Origin: Azoarcus sp.
Lineage (GTDB): Bacteria > Pseudomonadota > Gammaproteobacteria > Burkholderiales > Rhodocyclaceae
NCBI GenBank assembly: GCA_031259795.1
Contig: JAIRLA010000133.1
Span: 1-9,237 of the forward strand
DNA: 9,237 bases
Direction of reading: 5' to 3'
The notes below the pieces were generated by a model. That model was not told the origin of the DNA. It made no database searches and saw only the letters and a program-made list of their open reading frames with translations. Each line of letters starts with the position of its first letter. Position 1 is the stretch's first letter. The position numbers and the translations under genes were made by a program. Shown piece by piece: positions 1 through 5,897 of this stretch.

Positions 1-399
1 ACCCATCGGCTTATCCTGTCCTTTCATTATTATTCCCCTTATGAATTTACCCATCAAGGGTTGGCGTTTGCCGGTTTGCAAAATAAAAAGGGGGTAACAT
101 GGGAATATGGAAAAGCGGAAAAGTTGCAGCTTCAAAGGGATTTCCAGGCTGTGCGCGATTTTGCGGCGGCACACGGCCTGCCTGTTTTCCTGGGGGAATT
201 TGGAGTCAATGCGAATGTGGACAACAGGCAGCGGGCGGCATGGACCAAGGCCGTTCGGCAACAGGCGGAAGCGTTTGGGTTTGCTTGGGGATATTGGGAG
301 TTCGTTTCCGCGTTTTCCGCCTATGATCTCAAGGCGAACAAATGGCATGAGTATATGCCCGACGCGCTTTTTGATTTCAGGGGCCAGGTGCGGAATTGA
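1..399 (+). CDS. Glycoside hydrolase family 5 (cellulase-like) protein, C-terminal part
   Basis: The frame is open from the first base and ends at TGA 397-399, so this is the last 132 residues of a gene that begins outside the window. The family is GH5, retaining endoglucanase-type enzymes that cut beta-1,4-linked glucans or related polysaccharides. Visible motifs, numbered from the window edge: HYYSPYEFTHQG (9-20), carrying the conserved His-Tyr near the active site; LGEFGVN (64-70), where E66 is the expected catalytic nucleophile; and GYWEF followed by SAYD near the C-terminus, the usual last strand with the substrate-stacking Trp. The acid/base Glu should lie in the missing part. The stretch is noticeably AT-richer than the rest of the window: bases 1-60 are about 42% GC and 301-360 about 48% by hand count. 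It converges on ctpA. The exact polysaccharide specificity and any secretion signal cannot be judged from this fragment. Confidence 0.88.
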   Translation, partial: THRLILSFHYYSPYEFTHQGLAFAGLQNKKGVTWEYGKAEKLQLQRDFQAVRDFAAAHGLPVFLGEFGVNANVDNRQRAAWTKAVRQQAEAFGFAWGYWEFVSAFSAYDLKANKWHEYMPDALFDFRGQVRN

Positions 400-552
400 T
401 GGTCAGGAAGATCATGGCCTCACAATCGGCTTCGGGCGACATGCCCGGCTCCGATCTGGAACCGGGCATGCCGGGGCGCTTCCCGGGAATCCCGTGCATG
501 CGGAAGCGCAACGGCAAGTCGATTCCTGACTCCCGATCCCTGCCTCCCGCCG
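400..552. other. Intergenic gap between convergent GH5 and ctpA genes
   Basis: This 153-bp gap separates the GH5 stop codon from the ctpA stop codon. It contains the strong hairpin annotated at 440-470, a 10-bp perfect palindrome TTCCCGGGAA at 480-489, and GCATGC at 496-501. I see no believable coding sequence here. Both neighbours end at this gap, so transcription termination from both sides is the most likely role. Confidence 0.6.
440..470. terminator. Strong hairpin, possible bidirectional terminator (no U-tract)
   Basis: CATGCCCGG (440-448) pairs perfectly with CCGGGCATG (462-470). After one mismatch, TCC (450-452) pairs with GGA (458-460) around a 5-base loop. The structure is symmetric and so forms in RNA from either strand, which suits a gap between convergent genes. 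There is no run of T on either side, so it is not a textbook Rho-independent terminator. It could instead be a 3'-end stabilising hairpin or a copy of a dispersed palindromic element. Confidence 0.45.
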
Positions 553-1929
553 TCAGTTCTTGCCCTGCACGACTTGCAGTCCCTTGAGCAGATTGAGCGC
601 CTGCCCGAACTGGTAGTCATCCGCGCTGGCGAACTCGAAGGGTTTGGGCCGGTCTGGGGCGGCGTTTTCGGCGGATGATTTGTTTTCGCCTTTTTTGTTT
701 TCGGCTTCGGGGTCGCGGTCGTTGCCCAGATGGCCTTCGAGGTCGGCCTCGCGTACCCGCTTGACCGAGTTGCCCTTCGCCGATTCTTCGACGACGATGT
801 CGGGCTCGATGCCCTTGGCCTGGATCGAGCGCCCGCTCGGGGTGTAGTAGCGCGCCGTGGTGAGCTTGATCGCGGAGGCGGAGTCGTGAAGCGGCAGGAT
901 GGTCTGCACCGAGCCTTTGCCAAAGGTGCGAGTGCCCATGACGACCGCGCGCTTGTGATCCTGCAACGCGCCCGCGACGATTTCGGAGGCCGAGGCCGAG
1001 CCGGCATTGACCAGTACGACCATCGGCACCTTGCGCGCCCACGCCGGCAGGCCGCGCAGGAAGTCGCCGCCGTTGCGCAGGTAATCCTTGGCGATGGCGT
1101 GGTATTCGCGCTTGGCGCCTTCGGTGCGCCCCTTGGTCGAGACCACCATCGCGCCTTCCGGCAGGAACGCCGCGGCCACGCCCACCGCGCCATTGAGCAG
1201 GCCGCCCGGATCGTTGCGCAGATCGAATACCAGCCCCTTGAGTTCGCTTTCCTTGCCGAGCCGGGCGAGGTGTTCGACGACCGACTGGGCGGTGTTTTCC
1301 TGGAATTGGGTCACGCGGATGTAGCCGTAGCCGGGTTCGATCAGTCTGGATTTGACGCTGCGCACTTTGATGATTTCGCGCGTCAGGGTTACGGTGATCG
1401 GGTTCTGCTCGCCTTTTCTCGCCAGCGTCAGGGTGATCTTGGTGGCGGGCTTGCCGCGCATGCGCTTGACCGCGTCGTCCAGGCTCATGCCCTTGATCGG
1501 GGTTTCATCGATCTTGACGATCAGGTCTCCGGCCAGGATGCCGGCGCGGAAGGCGGGGGTGTCTTCGATCGGCGAGACGACCTTGACGAAGCCATCTTCC
1601 ATGCCGACTTCGATGCCGAGGCCGCCGAATTCGCCCTGGGTGCCGACCTGGAGTTCTTTCAGGGCTTCGGCGTCGAGGTAGGAGGAATGCGGATCGAGTC
1701 CGCCGAGCATGCCGCTGATGGCTTGCGTCACCAGTTTCTTGTCGTCGATCGACTCGACGTAGTCGCGCTTGATGGTGTTGAACACATCGGCAAAGGCGCG
1801 CAGTTCTTCGACGGGCAAAGGTTGCACGTCGGGTTTGTCGGCGACGGCGGAAAAATTCAGGCTGAGCATGACGCCGGCGACAAGGCCCGTCATGACCAGG
1901 CTGAACTGTTTCAATTTACTATTGGGCAT
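553..1929 (-). CDS. ctpA: C-terminal processing peptidase (S41 family, CtpA/Prc type)
   Basis: This is a periplasmic serine protease that trims or degrades envelope proteins from their C-termini; in several proteobacteria the substrates include peptidoglycan hydrolases. The chosen start gives 458 residues and begins MPNSKLKQFS, with a hydrophobic signal segment ending near SAVA (about residue 30). Then come an N-terminal helical region with GGLDPHSSYL, a PDZ domain at about 95-185, and the S41 core. The catalytic centre is complete: S313 in GSASASEI, K338 in FGKGSVQ and Q342, with the 25-residue Ser-Lys and 4-residue Lys-Gln spacing of CtpB and D1 protease. The start at 1929 is preferred because GGGAG lies 5 bases upstream and the signal peptide then begins as in relatives. 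An in-frame ATG at 1959 would add 10 residues and cannot be excluded. It is the last gene of the gpmA-envC-ctpA unit, 42 bp after the envC stop codon. Confidence 0.93.
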   Translation of the reverse strand: MPNSKLKQFSLVMTGLVAGVMLSLNFSAVADKPDVQPLPVEELRAFADVFNTIKRDYVESIDDKKLVTQAISGMLGGLDPHSSYLDAEALKELQVGTQGEFGGLGIEVGMEDGFVKVVSPIEDTPAFRAGILAGDLIVKIDETPIKGMSLDDAVKRMRGKPATKITLTLARKGEQNPITVTLTREIIKVRSVKSRLIEPGYGYIRVTQFQENTAQSVVEHLARLGKESELKGLVFDLRNDPGGLLNGAVGVAAAFLPEGAMVVSTKGRTEGAKREYHAIAKDYLRNGGDFLRGLPAWARKVPMVVLVNAGSASASEIVAGALQDHKRAVVMGTRTFGKGSVQTILPLHDSASAIKLTTARYYTPSGRSIQAKGIEPDIVVEESAKGNSVKRVREADLEGHLGNDRDPEAENKKGENKSSAENAAPDRPKPFEFASADDYQFGQALNLLKGLQVVQGKN

Positions 1930-1941
1930 GTGTACTCCCGG
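1930..1941 (-). promoter_or_regulatory. Ribosome binding site deciding the ctpA start
   Basis: On the minus strand the bases before the ATG at 1929 read CCGGGAGTACAC, which places GGGAG 5 bases from the start. The alternative ATG at 1959 has only a weak AGAG at a longer distance. This supports the shorter protein. Confidence 0.55.
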
Positions 1942-1971
1942 AGGGGATTCGCGCTTCATGGATTTGAATCT

Positions 1972-3264
1972 CTATTTAAGTTTCACCCACTGCATCGGGT
2001 CAATGGCTTCCCCCCGATGGCGGATTTCGAAGTATAAGCCGGATTCCAGCTCTATTCCGCTCGTTCCGACGCTGGCGATGGCCTCGCCGCCGCGCACGGC
2101 GTCACCGACTTCCTTATAAAGTGCGTCGTTGTTGCCATAGATGGAAAGGTAGCCGTCGCCATGGTCGATGATGAGCAGGTTGCCGTAACCGCGCAGCCAG
2201 TCGGAAAATACGACTTCGCCATTGCTGATCGCGCGCACTTCGGCGCCGTCGGCGGCGCGGATGAAAACGCCGCGCCAATTCGTCCCCTGCCCGGCCCGCG
2301 GCGCGCCGAAGCGGCCAATGAGTTCGCCGGGCACGGGGAAAAGCAACTTGCCGCGCAATTGCGCAAAGCGCGCGCCCGCCGGCGTCGGCCCGGCGCTGTG
2401 GAGGATTTTGCCGACCACGGGATCGCCTGTTTCTTTTCCGTCCAGATGCGCCGGGCGATCCGCCACGGTATTTTGCCGCGCGCGCCGTTCGGCCGCGGCG
2501 CGCGCTTCGGCTTCGCGGTTACGCTGGACCAGGGTGTCGATGAGGCGGGCCAGCCGCTCTTCGCCGGTCTTGAGCGTGCCAAGTTCTTCACGCCGGGATT
2601 TCAGTTCGCCGGCGATCTTTTCCGCGGTTTCGCGGCGGCGGGCGTGAATCTCCTGCAACTTTTCCTGTTGCCGCCGTTGTTTTTCTTCGAGGCGGGCCAG
2701 TTCTTCCCGGCGCGCGCCGATTTCCCGCATGCGTTCGTTCTTGAGCCGCAGGTCGGTCCTGAGTCCTTCGATCAGTTGCAGGCGGACGCGGCCGAGAAGC
2801 TCGAAGTAATGCGCGTCGCGCGCGAGCTGGTTGGGATCGCGCGCCGACAGCAGGGCGGCGATGTCGCTGGCCGCGCCGTACATGTAGTGGCGGCGCAGCC
2901 AGCCGGCGAGTTCGTCCTGCCGGGAAGCGATGCGTCGTTCGATTTCGCGCAATTCGGTTTCGAGCGTGGCGAGGCGCTGTTCGACTTCGGCCTGTTCGGC
3001 CATGAGTTGGCGCAGGAGGCGCGCGGCGCGGGAAACCGCGCGTTCGGCTTCGGCGACGGCGTGGGCCGCCTGCGCATGCCGGGTTTCGGTCGCGCCCAGT
3101 TCGCGCTGCAAATTATTGATGCGGCGCTTGAGATCGACGAGATCGGAGCGTTTTTCGTGGATTTCGGCCCCGGTCTGGGCCTGCGCGGGGGCGGACAGGA
3201 ACAGCCCGGCGGCGCCCGCCAGCAGGATCGGCAGCAGTATGCGCCAGATGGAGGAGGCAGTCAC
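1972..3264 (-). CDS. envC: EnvC-type murein hydrolase activator (degenerate LytM/M23 domain)
   Basis: This 430-residue protein has a signal peptide ending near APAQA|Q (cut after about 29). Two long charged coiled-coil stretches follow (about 33-125 and 160-265, rich in Glu, Arg and Gln), then a C-terminal LytM/M23 domain (about 305-425). The metal-binding residues of active M23 peptidases are missing: the HxxxD motif is replaced by W330 and F334 (WRGVFIRA), and the HxH motif by G409 and Y411 (GLYFEIR). The same loss occurs in E. coli EnvC, which does not cut peptidoglycan but switches on the amidases AmiA and AmiB at the division septum under FtsEX control. That role is inferred here; no ftsEX or amidase gene is visible. 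The start codon is GTG, because the only upstream in-frame codons run into the gpmA stop codon (TGA, 3279-3277). No good Shine-Dalgarno is seen, so translation is probably coupled to gpmA, which ends 12 bp upstream. Confidence 0.9.
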   Translation of the reverse strand: MTASSIWRILLPILLAGAAGLFLSAPAQAQTGAEIHEKRSDLVDLKRRINNLQRELGATETRHAQAAHAVAEAERAVSRAARLLRQLMAEQAEVEQRLATLETELREIERRIASRQDELAGWLRRHYMYGAASDIAALLSARDPNQLARDAHYFELLGRVRLQLIEGLRTDLRLKNERMREIGARREELARLEEKQRRQQEKLQEIHARRRETAEKIAGELKSRREELGTLKTGEERLARLIDTLVQRNREAEARAAAERRARQNTVADRPAHLDGKETGDPVVGKILHSAGPTPAGARFAQLRGKLLFPVPGELIGRFGAPRAGQGTNWRGVFIRAADGAEVRAISNGEVVFSDWLRGYGNLLIIDHGDGYLSIYGNNDALYKEVGDAVRGGEAIASVGTSGIELESGLYFEIRHRGEAIDPMQWVKLK

Positions 3265-3276
3265 GGCGCGAACCGG

Positions 3277-4026
3277 TCAGGCGCGGGCTTTGCCCTGCCC
3301 CGCCACGGCGGCCTGCGCGGCGCGGATGGCGTCTTCGTCGGCAAGGTAGTAGCTTTTGAGCGGGCGCAGGTTCGCGTCCAGCTCGTAGACCAGCGGTTGC
3401 GCGGTCGGAATGTTCAGCCCGACGATGTCCGCGTCGCTGACGCGGTCGAGATACTTGATGAGGGCGCGCAGGCTGTTGCCGTGCGCCACGACCAGTATCC
3501 GCCGTCCGGCCAGGATCTGCGGCGCGATCACGATTTCCCAGTACGGCGCGACCCGCGCCACGGTGTCGCGCAGGCACTCGGTGCGCGGGAACGCCGCCCT
3601 GGGCAGCGAGGCGTAACGGGGATCATCGAAGTCCAGCCGGGGATCGTCCTCGGCCAGCGGCGCGGGGGGCGTATCGTAGGAGCGCCGCCAGACCAGCACC
3701 TGCGCATCGCCATACCTGGCCGCGGTCTCGGCCTTGTCCAACCCTTGCAGGGCGCCGTAGTGGCGCTCGTTCAGCCGCCAGGAATGTTCGACCGGCAGCC
3801 AGAGCAGGTCGAGTTCTTCAAGCACGATATTGAGTGTCTTGTTGGCGCGTTTGAGCACCGAAGTGCAGGCCAGATCGAAACTGTGGCCCTCGCGCCGGAG
3901 CAGCTGCCCGGCGGCGCGCGCCTCGGCGACGCCCTGTCCGGAAAGGTCTACGTCCGTCCAGCCGGTGAAACGGTTTTCTTTATTCCAGACAGATTCGCCG
4001 TGGCGAAGCAGCACGATTTTGTACAT
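3277..4026 (-). CDS. gpmA: 2,3-bisphosphoglycerate-dependent phosphoglycerate mutase
   Basis: GpmA interconverts 3- and 2-phosphoglycerate in glycolysis and gluconeogenesis through a phosphohistidine enzyme. The chosen 249-residue form begins [12 protein letters not shown]. It carries the phospho-accepting H9 in LRHGES, the family signature [17 protein letters not shown]87 in [10 protein letters not shown] (proton donor and acceptor) and the second active-site H182 in VVAHGNSLR. The length fits the 247-250 residues usual for the family. An ATG at 4071 in the same frame would add 15 residues (MKACRF...) that do not resemble family members; it has an AGGGGGG tract about 10 bases upstream, whereas the ATG at 4026 has no clear Shine-Dalgarno, so the start remains somewhat open. 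It is the first gene of the leftward unit with envC and ctpA. In E. coli the same position beside envC holds the unrelated cofactor-independent mutase GpmM. Confidence 0.93.
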   Translation of the reverse strand: MYKIVLLRHGESVWNKENRFTGWTDVDLSGQGVAEARAAGQLLRREGHSFDLACTSVLKRANKTLNIVLEELDLLWLPVEHSWRLNERHYGALQGLDKAETAARYGDAQVLVWRRSYDTPPAPLAEDDPRLDFDDPRYASLPRAAFPRTECLRDTVARVAPYWEIVIAPQILAGRRILVVAHGNSLRALIKYLDRVSDADIVGLNIPTAQPLVYELDANLRPLKSYYLADEDAIRAAQAAVAGQGKARA

Positions 4027-4066
4027 GTGGGCAAAGTCCAAAAAAACGGGGGCGAAACGACATGCC

Positions 4067-4097
4067 TTCATGCGGGATGTACCCCCCTGTGCATGAA
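4067..4097. repeat. Inverted repeat in the gpmA leader
   Basis: TTCATGC (4067-4073) and GCATGAA (4091-4097) form perfect 7-bp arms 17 bases apart. In RNA from the minus strand the arms would form a stem with an extra GGG/CCC pairing inside. The G-rich tract that could act as Shine-Dalgarno for the alternative gpmA ATG at 4071 lies in the loop side, and that ATG lies in one arm. It may be an operator, a leader hairpin or chance. Confidence 0.4.
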
Positions 4098-4122
4098 AGC
4101 GCGACCGCGGCGCAACCTGATA

Positions 4123-4151
4123 TCCACAGATTCGATTGGGTATTCTATAAT
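4123..4151 (+). promoter_or_regulatory. Sigma-70-type promoter for the arsR-rhodanese operon
   Basis: A perfect -10 hexamer TATAAT (4146-4151) lies 17 bp downstream of TCCACA (4123-4128), which matches four of six bases of the -35 consensus. Transcription would start near 4158, giving a leader of about 43 bases before the arsR ATG. This is the best promoter match I found in the window. Confidence 0.65.
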
Positions 4152-4170
4152 TTCCCGCTTGTTTTTTCAG
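4142..4170 (-). promoter_or_regulatory. Candidate leftward promoter for gpmA-envC-ctpA
   Basis: On the minus strand CTGAAA (4170-4165) and TAGAAT (4147-4142) stand 17 bp apart, matching -35 at four of six and -10 at five of six positions. It overlaps the rightward promoter on the opposite strand. The leader to the gpmA start at 4026 would be about 110 bases. The match is modest, and other positions are possible. Confidence 0.3.
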
Positions 4171-4182
4171 CTTGCTTCAATT

Positions 4183-4198
4183 TGTGAACATGTGAACA
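4183..4198 (+). repeat. Perfect tandem 8-bp repeat before arsR, possible operator
   Basis: TGTGAACA occurs twice back to back (4183-4190 and 4191-4198), ending two bases before the arsR ATG. The junction creates the palindrome ACATGT (4188-4193), and TTCA-N5-TGAA (4176-4188) overlaps the left copy. The repeat occupies the place where a Shine-Dalgarno would be, and none is seen. It could be the binding site of the ArsR protein itself, giving autoregulation. Confidence 0.4.
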
Positions 4199-4200
4199 CC

Positions 4201-4527
4201 ATGGACAGCGCTTCCCTTCTCGACGAAAGCAAGCACACCGAAATTGCGGCGCGCGCGCTCAAGGCGATCGCGCATCCCTTGCGGTTGCGCATCCTCTGCG
4301 TGCTCGGCGGCGAGGAAATCTGCGTGCAGGACATCGTTGGGGCGGTCGGCACTTCGCAGAGCAACGTCTCGCAGCACCTCGCCATCCTGCGCAAAAAGAG
4401 CGTACTGTCCATCCGCAAGGATGCCAATCGCGTCTACTACCGGGTGAGCGACCCGCGCATCCTGCAATTGATCGGCCTGATGCGCGAGGTATTCTGCGGC
4501 AACGCACTGAAACCGCAGCGGTATTGA
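4201..4527 (+). CDS. ArsR/SmtB-family winged-helix repressor, SqrR/BigR-like cysteines
   Basis: This 108-residue protein is a compact winged-helix DNA-binding dimer. It shows AIAHPLRLRILCVLGGEE (about 22-39), a recognition helix region with TSQSNVSQHLAILRKK (51-66) and the wing with DANRVYYRVSD (74-84). Its cysteines are C33, C41 and C99. C33 lies in helix 2 (RILCVL) and C99 in the last helix (EVFCG). That 66-residue spacing equals C41/C107 of SqrR and C42/C108 of BigR, which form a tetrasulfide link in response to persulfides. The metal box ELCVCDL of ArsR and CadC proteins is only half kept (EICVQDI), which argues against classical arsenic or metal sensing. The ATG at 4201 is chosen by family length; an in-frame GTG at 4192 and an ATG at 4093 are possible but less likely. 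The downstream neighbour is a rhodanese, consistent with a sulfur-linked role. The ligand is an inference. Confidence 0.85.
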   Translation: MDSASLLDESKHTEIAARALKAIAHPLRLRILCVLGGEEICVQDIVGAVGTSQSNVSQHLAILRKKSVLSIRKDANRVYYRVSDPRILQLIGLMREVFCGNALKPQRY

Positions 4528-4612
4528 AAAATCGGGTACCCTGCCCCACTTGTCCATCCCGGTCTCTTTTTTTGTCTCCTTCCCCCTGTCCGCCAACTGG
4601 AGCATCCGCTAC

Positions 4613-5029
4613 GTGGAGTTTTTGCAACAAAACATGATCTGGGCCGCGCTGGCCGTGGTTTCGGGCGCATGGCTGCTCGTCGAGACCATCCGCCAGCATG
4701 GCGACAAGAGTCTCCTCACACCGCTCGAAGCCATCCTGCTCATCAACCGCGAGGACGCCGTGATTGTCGACGTGCGCGACCAGGGCGAGTTCGAGCAAGG
4801 CCATCTTCCCAACGCCCGCCACCTGCCGCTCGCCGATCTCGAACGCCGCGGCGCGGAACTCGGAAAATTCCGCGCCCGTCCGATCCTCGTTTACTGCGGC
4901 AACGGTTCGCGCGCGGCCACGGCCATCGCCGCCCTGAAAAAAAGCGGGTTCGAGAAACTGTTCAACCTGCGCGGCGGCCTGCTCGAATGGGAAAAGGCCG
5001 GCCAACCGCTCACCCGCAAAAGGAAATGA
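4613..5029 (+). CDS. Membrane-anchored rhodanese-like sulfurtransferase (YibN-like)
   Basis: A single rhodanese domain that can carry sulfur as a cysteine persulfide, tethered to the inner membrane. With the GTG start at 4613 it has 138 residues: EFLQQN, a transmembrane helix at about 8-24 (MIWAALAVVSGAWLL), then the rhodanese fold with VDVRDQGEFEQGHLPNARH (52-70) and the active-site loop YCGNGSRA. C95 and R100 fit the CxxxxR pattern, so the site looks intact. The GTG start is chosen because relatives begin MEFLQQN and GGAG lies at 4599-4602. A TTG at 4550 would add 21 residues of unlike sequence. The gene starts 85 bp after arsR, and its stop codon overlaps the grxC start (ATGA). The E. coli counterpart yibN occupies the same place before grxC. 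The substrate is unknown; the downstream genes suggest a link to thiol redox balance and protein export. Confidence 0.87.
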   Translation: MEFLQQNMIWAALAVVSGAWLLVETIRQHGDKSLLTPLEAILLINREDAVIVDVRDQGEFEQGHLPNARHLPLADLERRGAELGKFRARPILVYCGNGSRAATAIAALKKSGFEKLFNLRGGLLEWEKAGQPLTRKRK

Positions 5030-5331
5030 GCGCGCGCGCCCAGGATGACGACCTCGCGAGCGCGCCACCGAACGTCATAATGTACACGACCGCCATTTGC
5101 CCGTTCTGCCTGCGCGCCGAGCAGCTTCTGCGCGCGCGCGGCGTGTGCGGGATCGAGAAAATCCGCGTCGATCTCGATCCCGTCCGCCGCGACGAGATGA
5201 TGCGCATCACGGGCCGTCGCACGGTTCCCCAGATTTTCATCGGCGATTACTATGTCGGCGGTTGCGAGGATCTCCAGGCTCTCGACCGCGAAGGAAATCT
5301 CGCCGCCTTGCTGCGCGGGCATTCTCTTTGA
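5026..5331 (+). CDS. grxC: Glutaredoxin 3
   Basis: GrxC is a small cytoplasmic dithiol glutaredoxin that uses glutathione to reduce disulfides and mixed disulfides. The 101-residue protein shows MYTTAICPFC with the CPFC active site (C25 to C28), the cis-proline loop RTVPQIFIGD (P68) and the glutathione-binding GGCEDL (78-83). Most GrxC proteins begin almost directly at the MYTT strand. This one has an 18-residue Asp- and Ala-rich extension if translation starts at 5026. The ATG at 5080 is the alternative start and would give 83 residues, close to the usual length. The start at 5026 is preferred because it overlaps the rhodanese stop codon by four bases, which suggests translational coupling. 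The AGGA preceding it is too close to act as a normal ribosome site. The next gene, secB, begins 54 bp downstream. Confidence 0.9.
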   Translation: MSARAQDDDLASAPPNVIMYTTAICPFCLRAEQLLRARGVCGIEKIRVDLDPVRRDEMMRITGRRTVPQIFIGDYYVGGCEDLQALDREGNLAALLRGHSL

Positions 5332-5385
5332 GTCAGCCCACATCCATCAACCTGTCTTTTTTCAAGTCAACCAGGTAAATATCAA

Positions 5386-5883
5386 ATGACCGACAACACT
5401 CAAGCTCCCGGCGCCCAGGCCGCTGGCAATCAGCCCTCTTTCGCCATCGAGAAAATCTATGCCAAGGATCTTTCGCTCGAAGTTCCCAACGCGCCACAGG
5501 TTTTCCTCTCCCGCGACACGCCGCAAGTCAACGTCCAGTTGCGCAGCGAAGCCACCCCGATCGACACGAGCATCTACGAAGTCAAGCTCACCCTCACCGT
5601 GGCCGCCACCCTGAGCGAAAACCGCAACCTGTTCCTGATCGAACTCACCCAGGCCGGCGTGTTCCGCATCCAGAACGTGCCTGAAAACGAACTCGAACTG
5701 GTGCTGGGAATCGGTTGCCCCAATATCCTTTTCCCCTACGCGCGCGAAACGATCTCCGACGCCGTCACCCGCGCCGGCTTCCAGCCGGTGCTGCTCGCTC
5801 CGGTCAACTTCGAAGCGATCTACTACCAATCGCGCCAGCAGGCCCAGGCCGGGAATGGCCAGGGTTCGCCGCTGATGCAATAA
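5386..5883 (+). CDS. secB: Protein-export chaperone SecB
   Basis: SecB is a cytoplasmic tetrameric chaperone. It keeps precursor proteins unfolded and hands them to SecA for export through SecYEG. The 165-residue protein has a poorly conserved Gln- and Ala-rich start, then the family core: FAIEKIYAKDLSLEVPNAPQ (from residue 19), the beta-strand block VNVQLRSEATPID through YEVKLTLTVAAT, FLIELTQAGVFRIQNV, and LGIGCPNILFPYARETISDAV. It closes with FQPVLLAPVNFEAIYYQ. The length is slightly above the 155 residues of the E. coli protein because of longer ends. The ATG at 5386 has an AGG about 10 bases upstream (5373-5375). It lies between grxC and a secreted SH3 protein, as part of the rhodanese-to-gpsA group. 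The grxC-secB-gpsA order is old and shared with gammaproteobacteria. Confidence 0.97.
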   Translation: MTDNTQAPGAQAAGNQPSFAIEKIYAKDLSLEVPNAPQVFLSRDTPQVNVQLRSEATPIDTSIYEVKLTLTVAATLSENRNLFLIELTQAGVFRIQNVPENELELVLGIGCPNILFPYARETISDAVTRAGFQPVLLAPVNFEAIYYQSRQQAQAGNGQGSPLMQ

Positions 5884-5897
5884 ACCAGGGAGCCGCC

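Larger units (their letters stand above)
4027..4200. other. Divergent control region between gpmA and arsR
   Basis: This 174-bp region separates two oppositely transcribed units. It is AT-richer than its flanks in the part 4120-4190. It holds a good rightward promoter (4123-4151), a weaker overlapping leftward candidate (4142-4170), an inverted repeat (4067-4097) and a tandem 8-bp repeat directly before the arsR start (4183-4198). Because the two candidate promoters overlap, a regulator bound here could affect both units. Confidence 0.6.

Noticed and set aside
730..2037. 435-codon plus-strand open frame opposite ctpA
   Set aside because: The opposite strand encodes a complete S41 protease with its catalytic residues. 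The plus-strand translation is Asp-, Gly- and Ala-rich without motifs, as expected from antisense of GC-rich codons.
4120..4128. Near-match to a DnaA box (ATATCCACA, 8 of 9)
   Set aside because: It is a single copy, with no DnaA-box cluster or origin-type genes nearby, and it overlaps the -35 of a plausible promoter. Chance is the simpler explanation.
2161..4200. Very long open frame on the plus strand antisense to envC and gpmA, running in frame into arsR
   Set aside because: It lies opposite two genes with clear family motifs, and its translation looks like GC-rich antisense sequence. Only the part from 4201 has a real domain (ArsR), behind its own promoter.
4531..4573. Possible terminator between arsR and the rhodanese gene (short pairing followed by a run of seven T)
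   Set aside because: The stem would be only about four to five pairs with a loop of over 20 bases, too weak for a Rho-independent terminator. GGGTACCC (4534-4541) is just a short palindrome.
4550..4612. TTG start at 4550 for the rhodanese
   Set aside because: The added 21 residues do not resemble relatives, which begin at EFLQQN. The GTG at 4613 gives the expected membrane anchor and has GGAG upstream.
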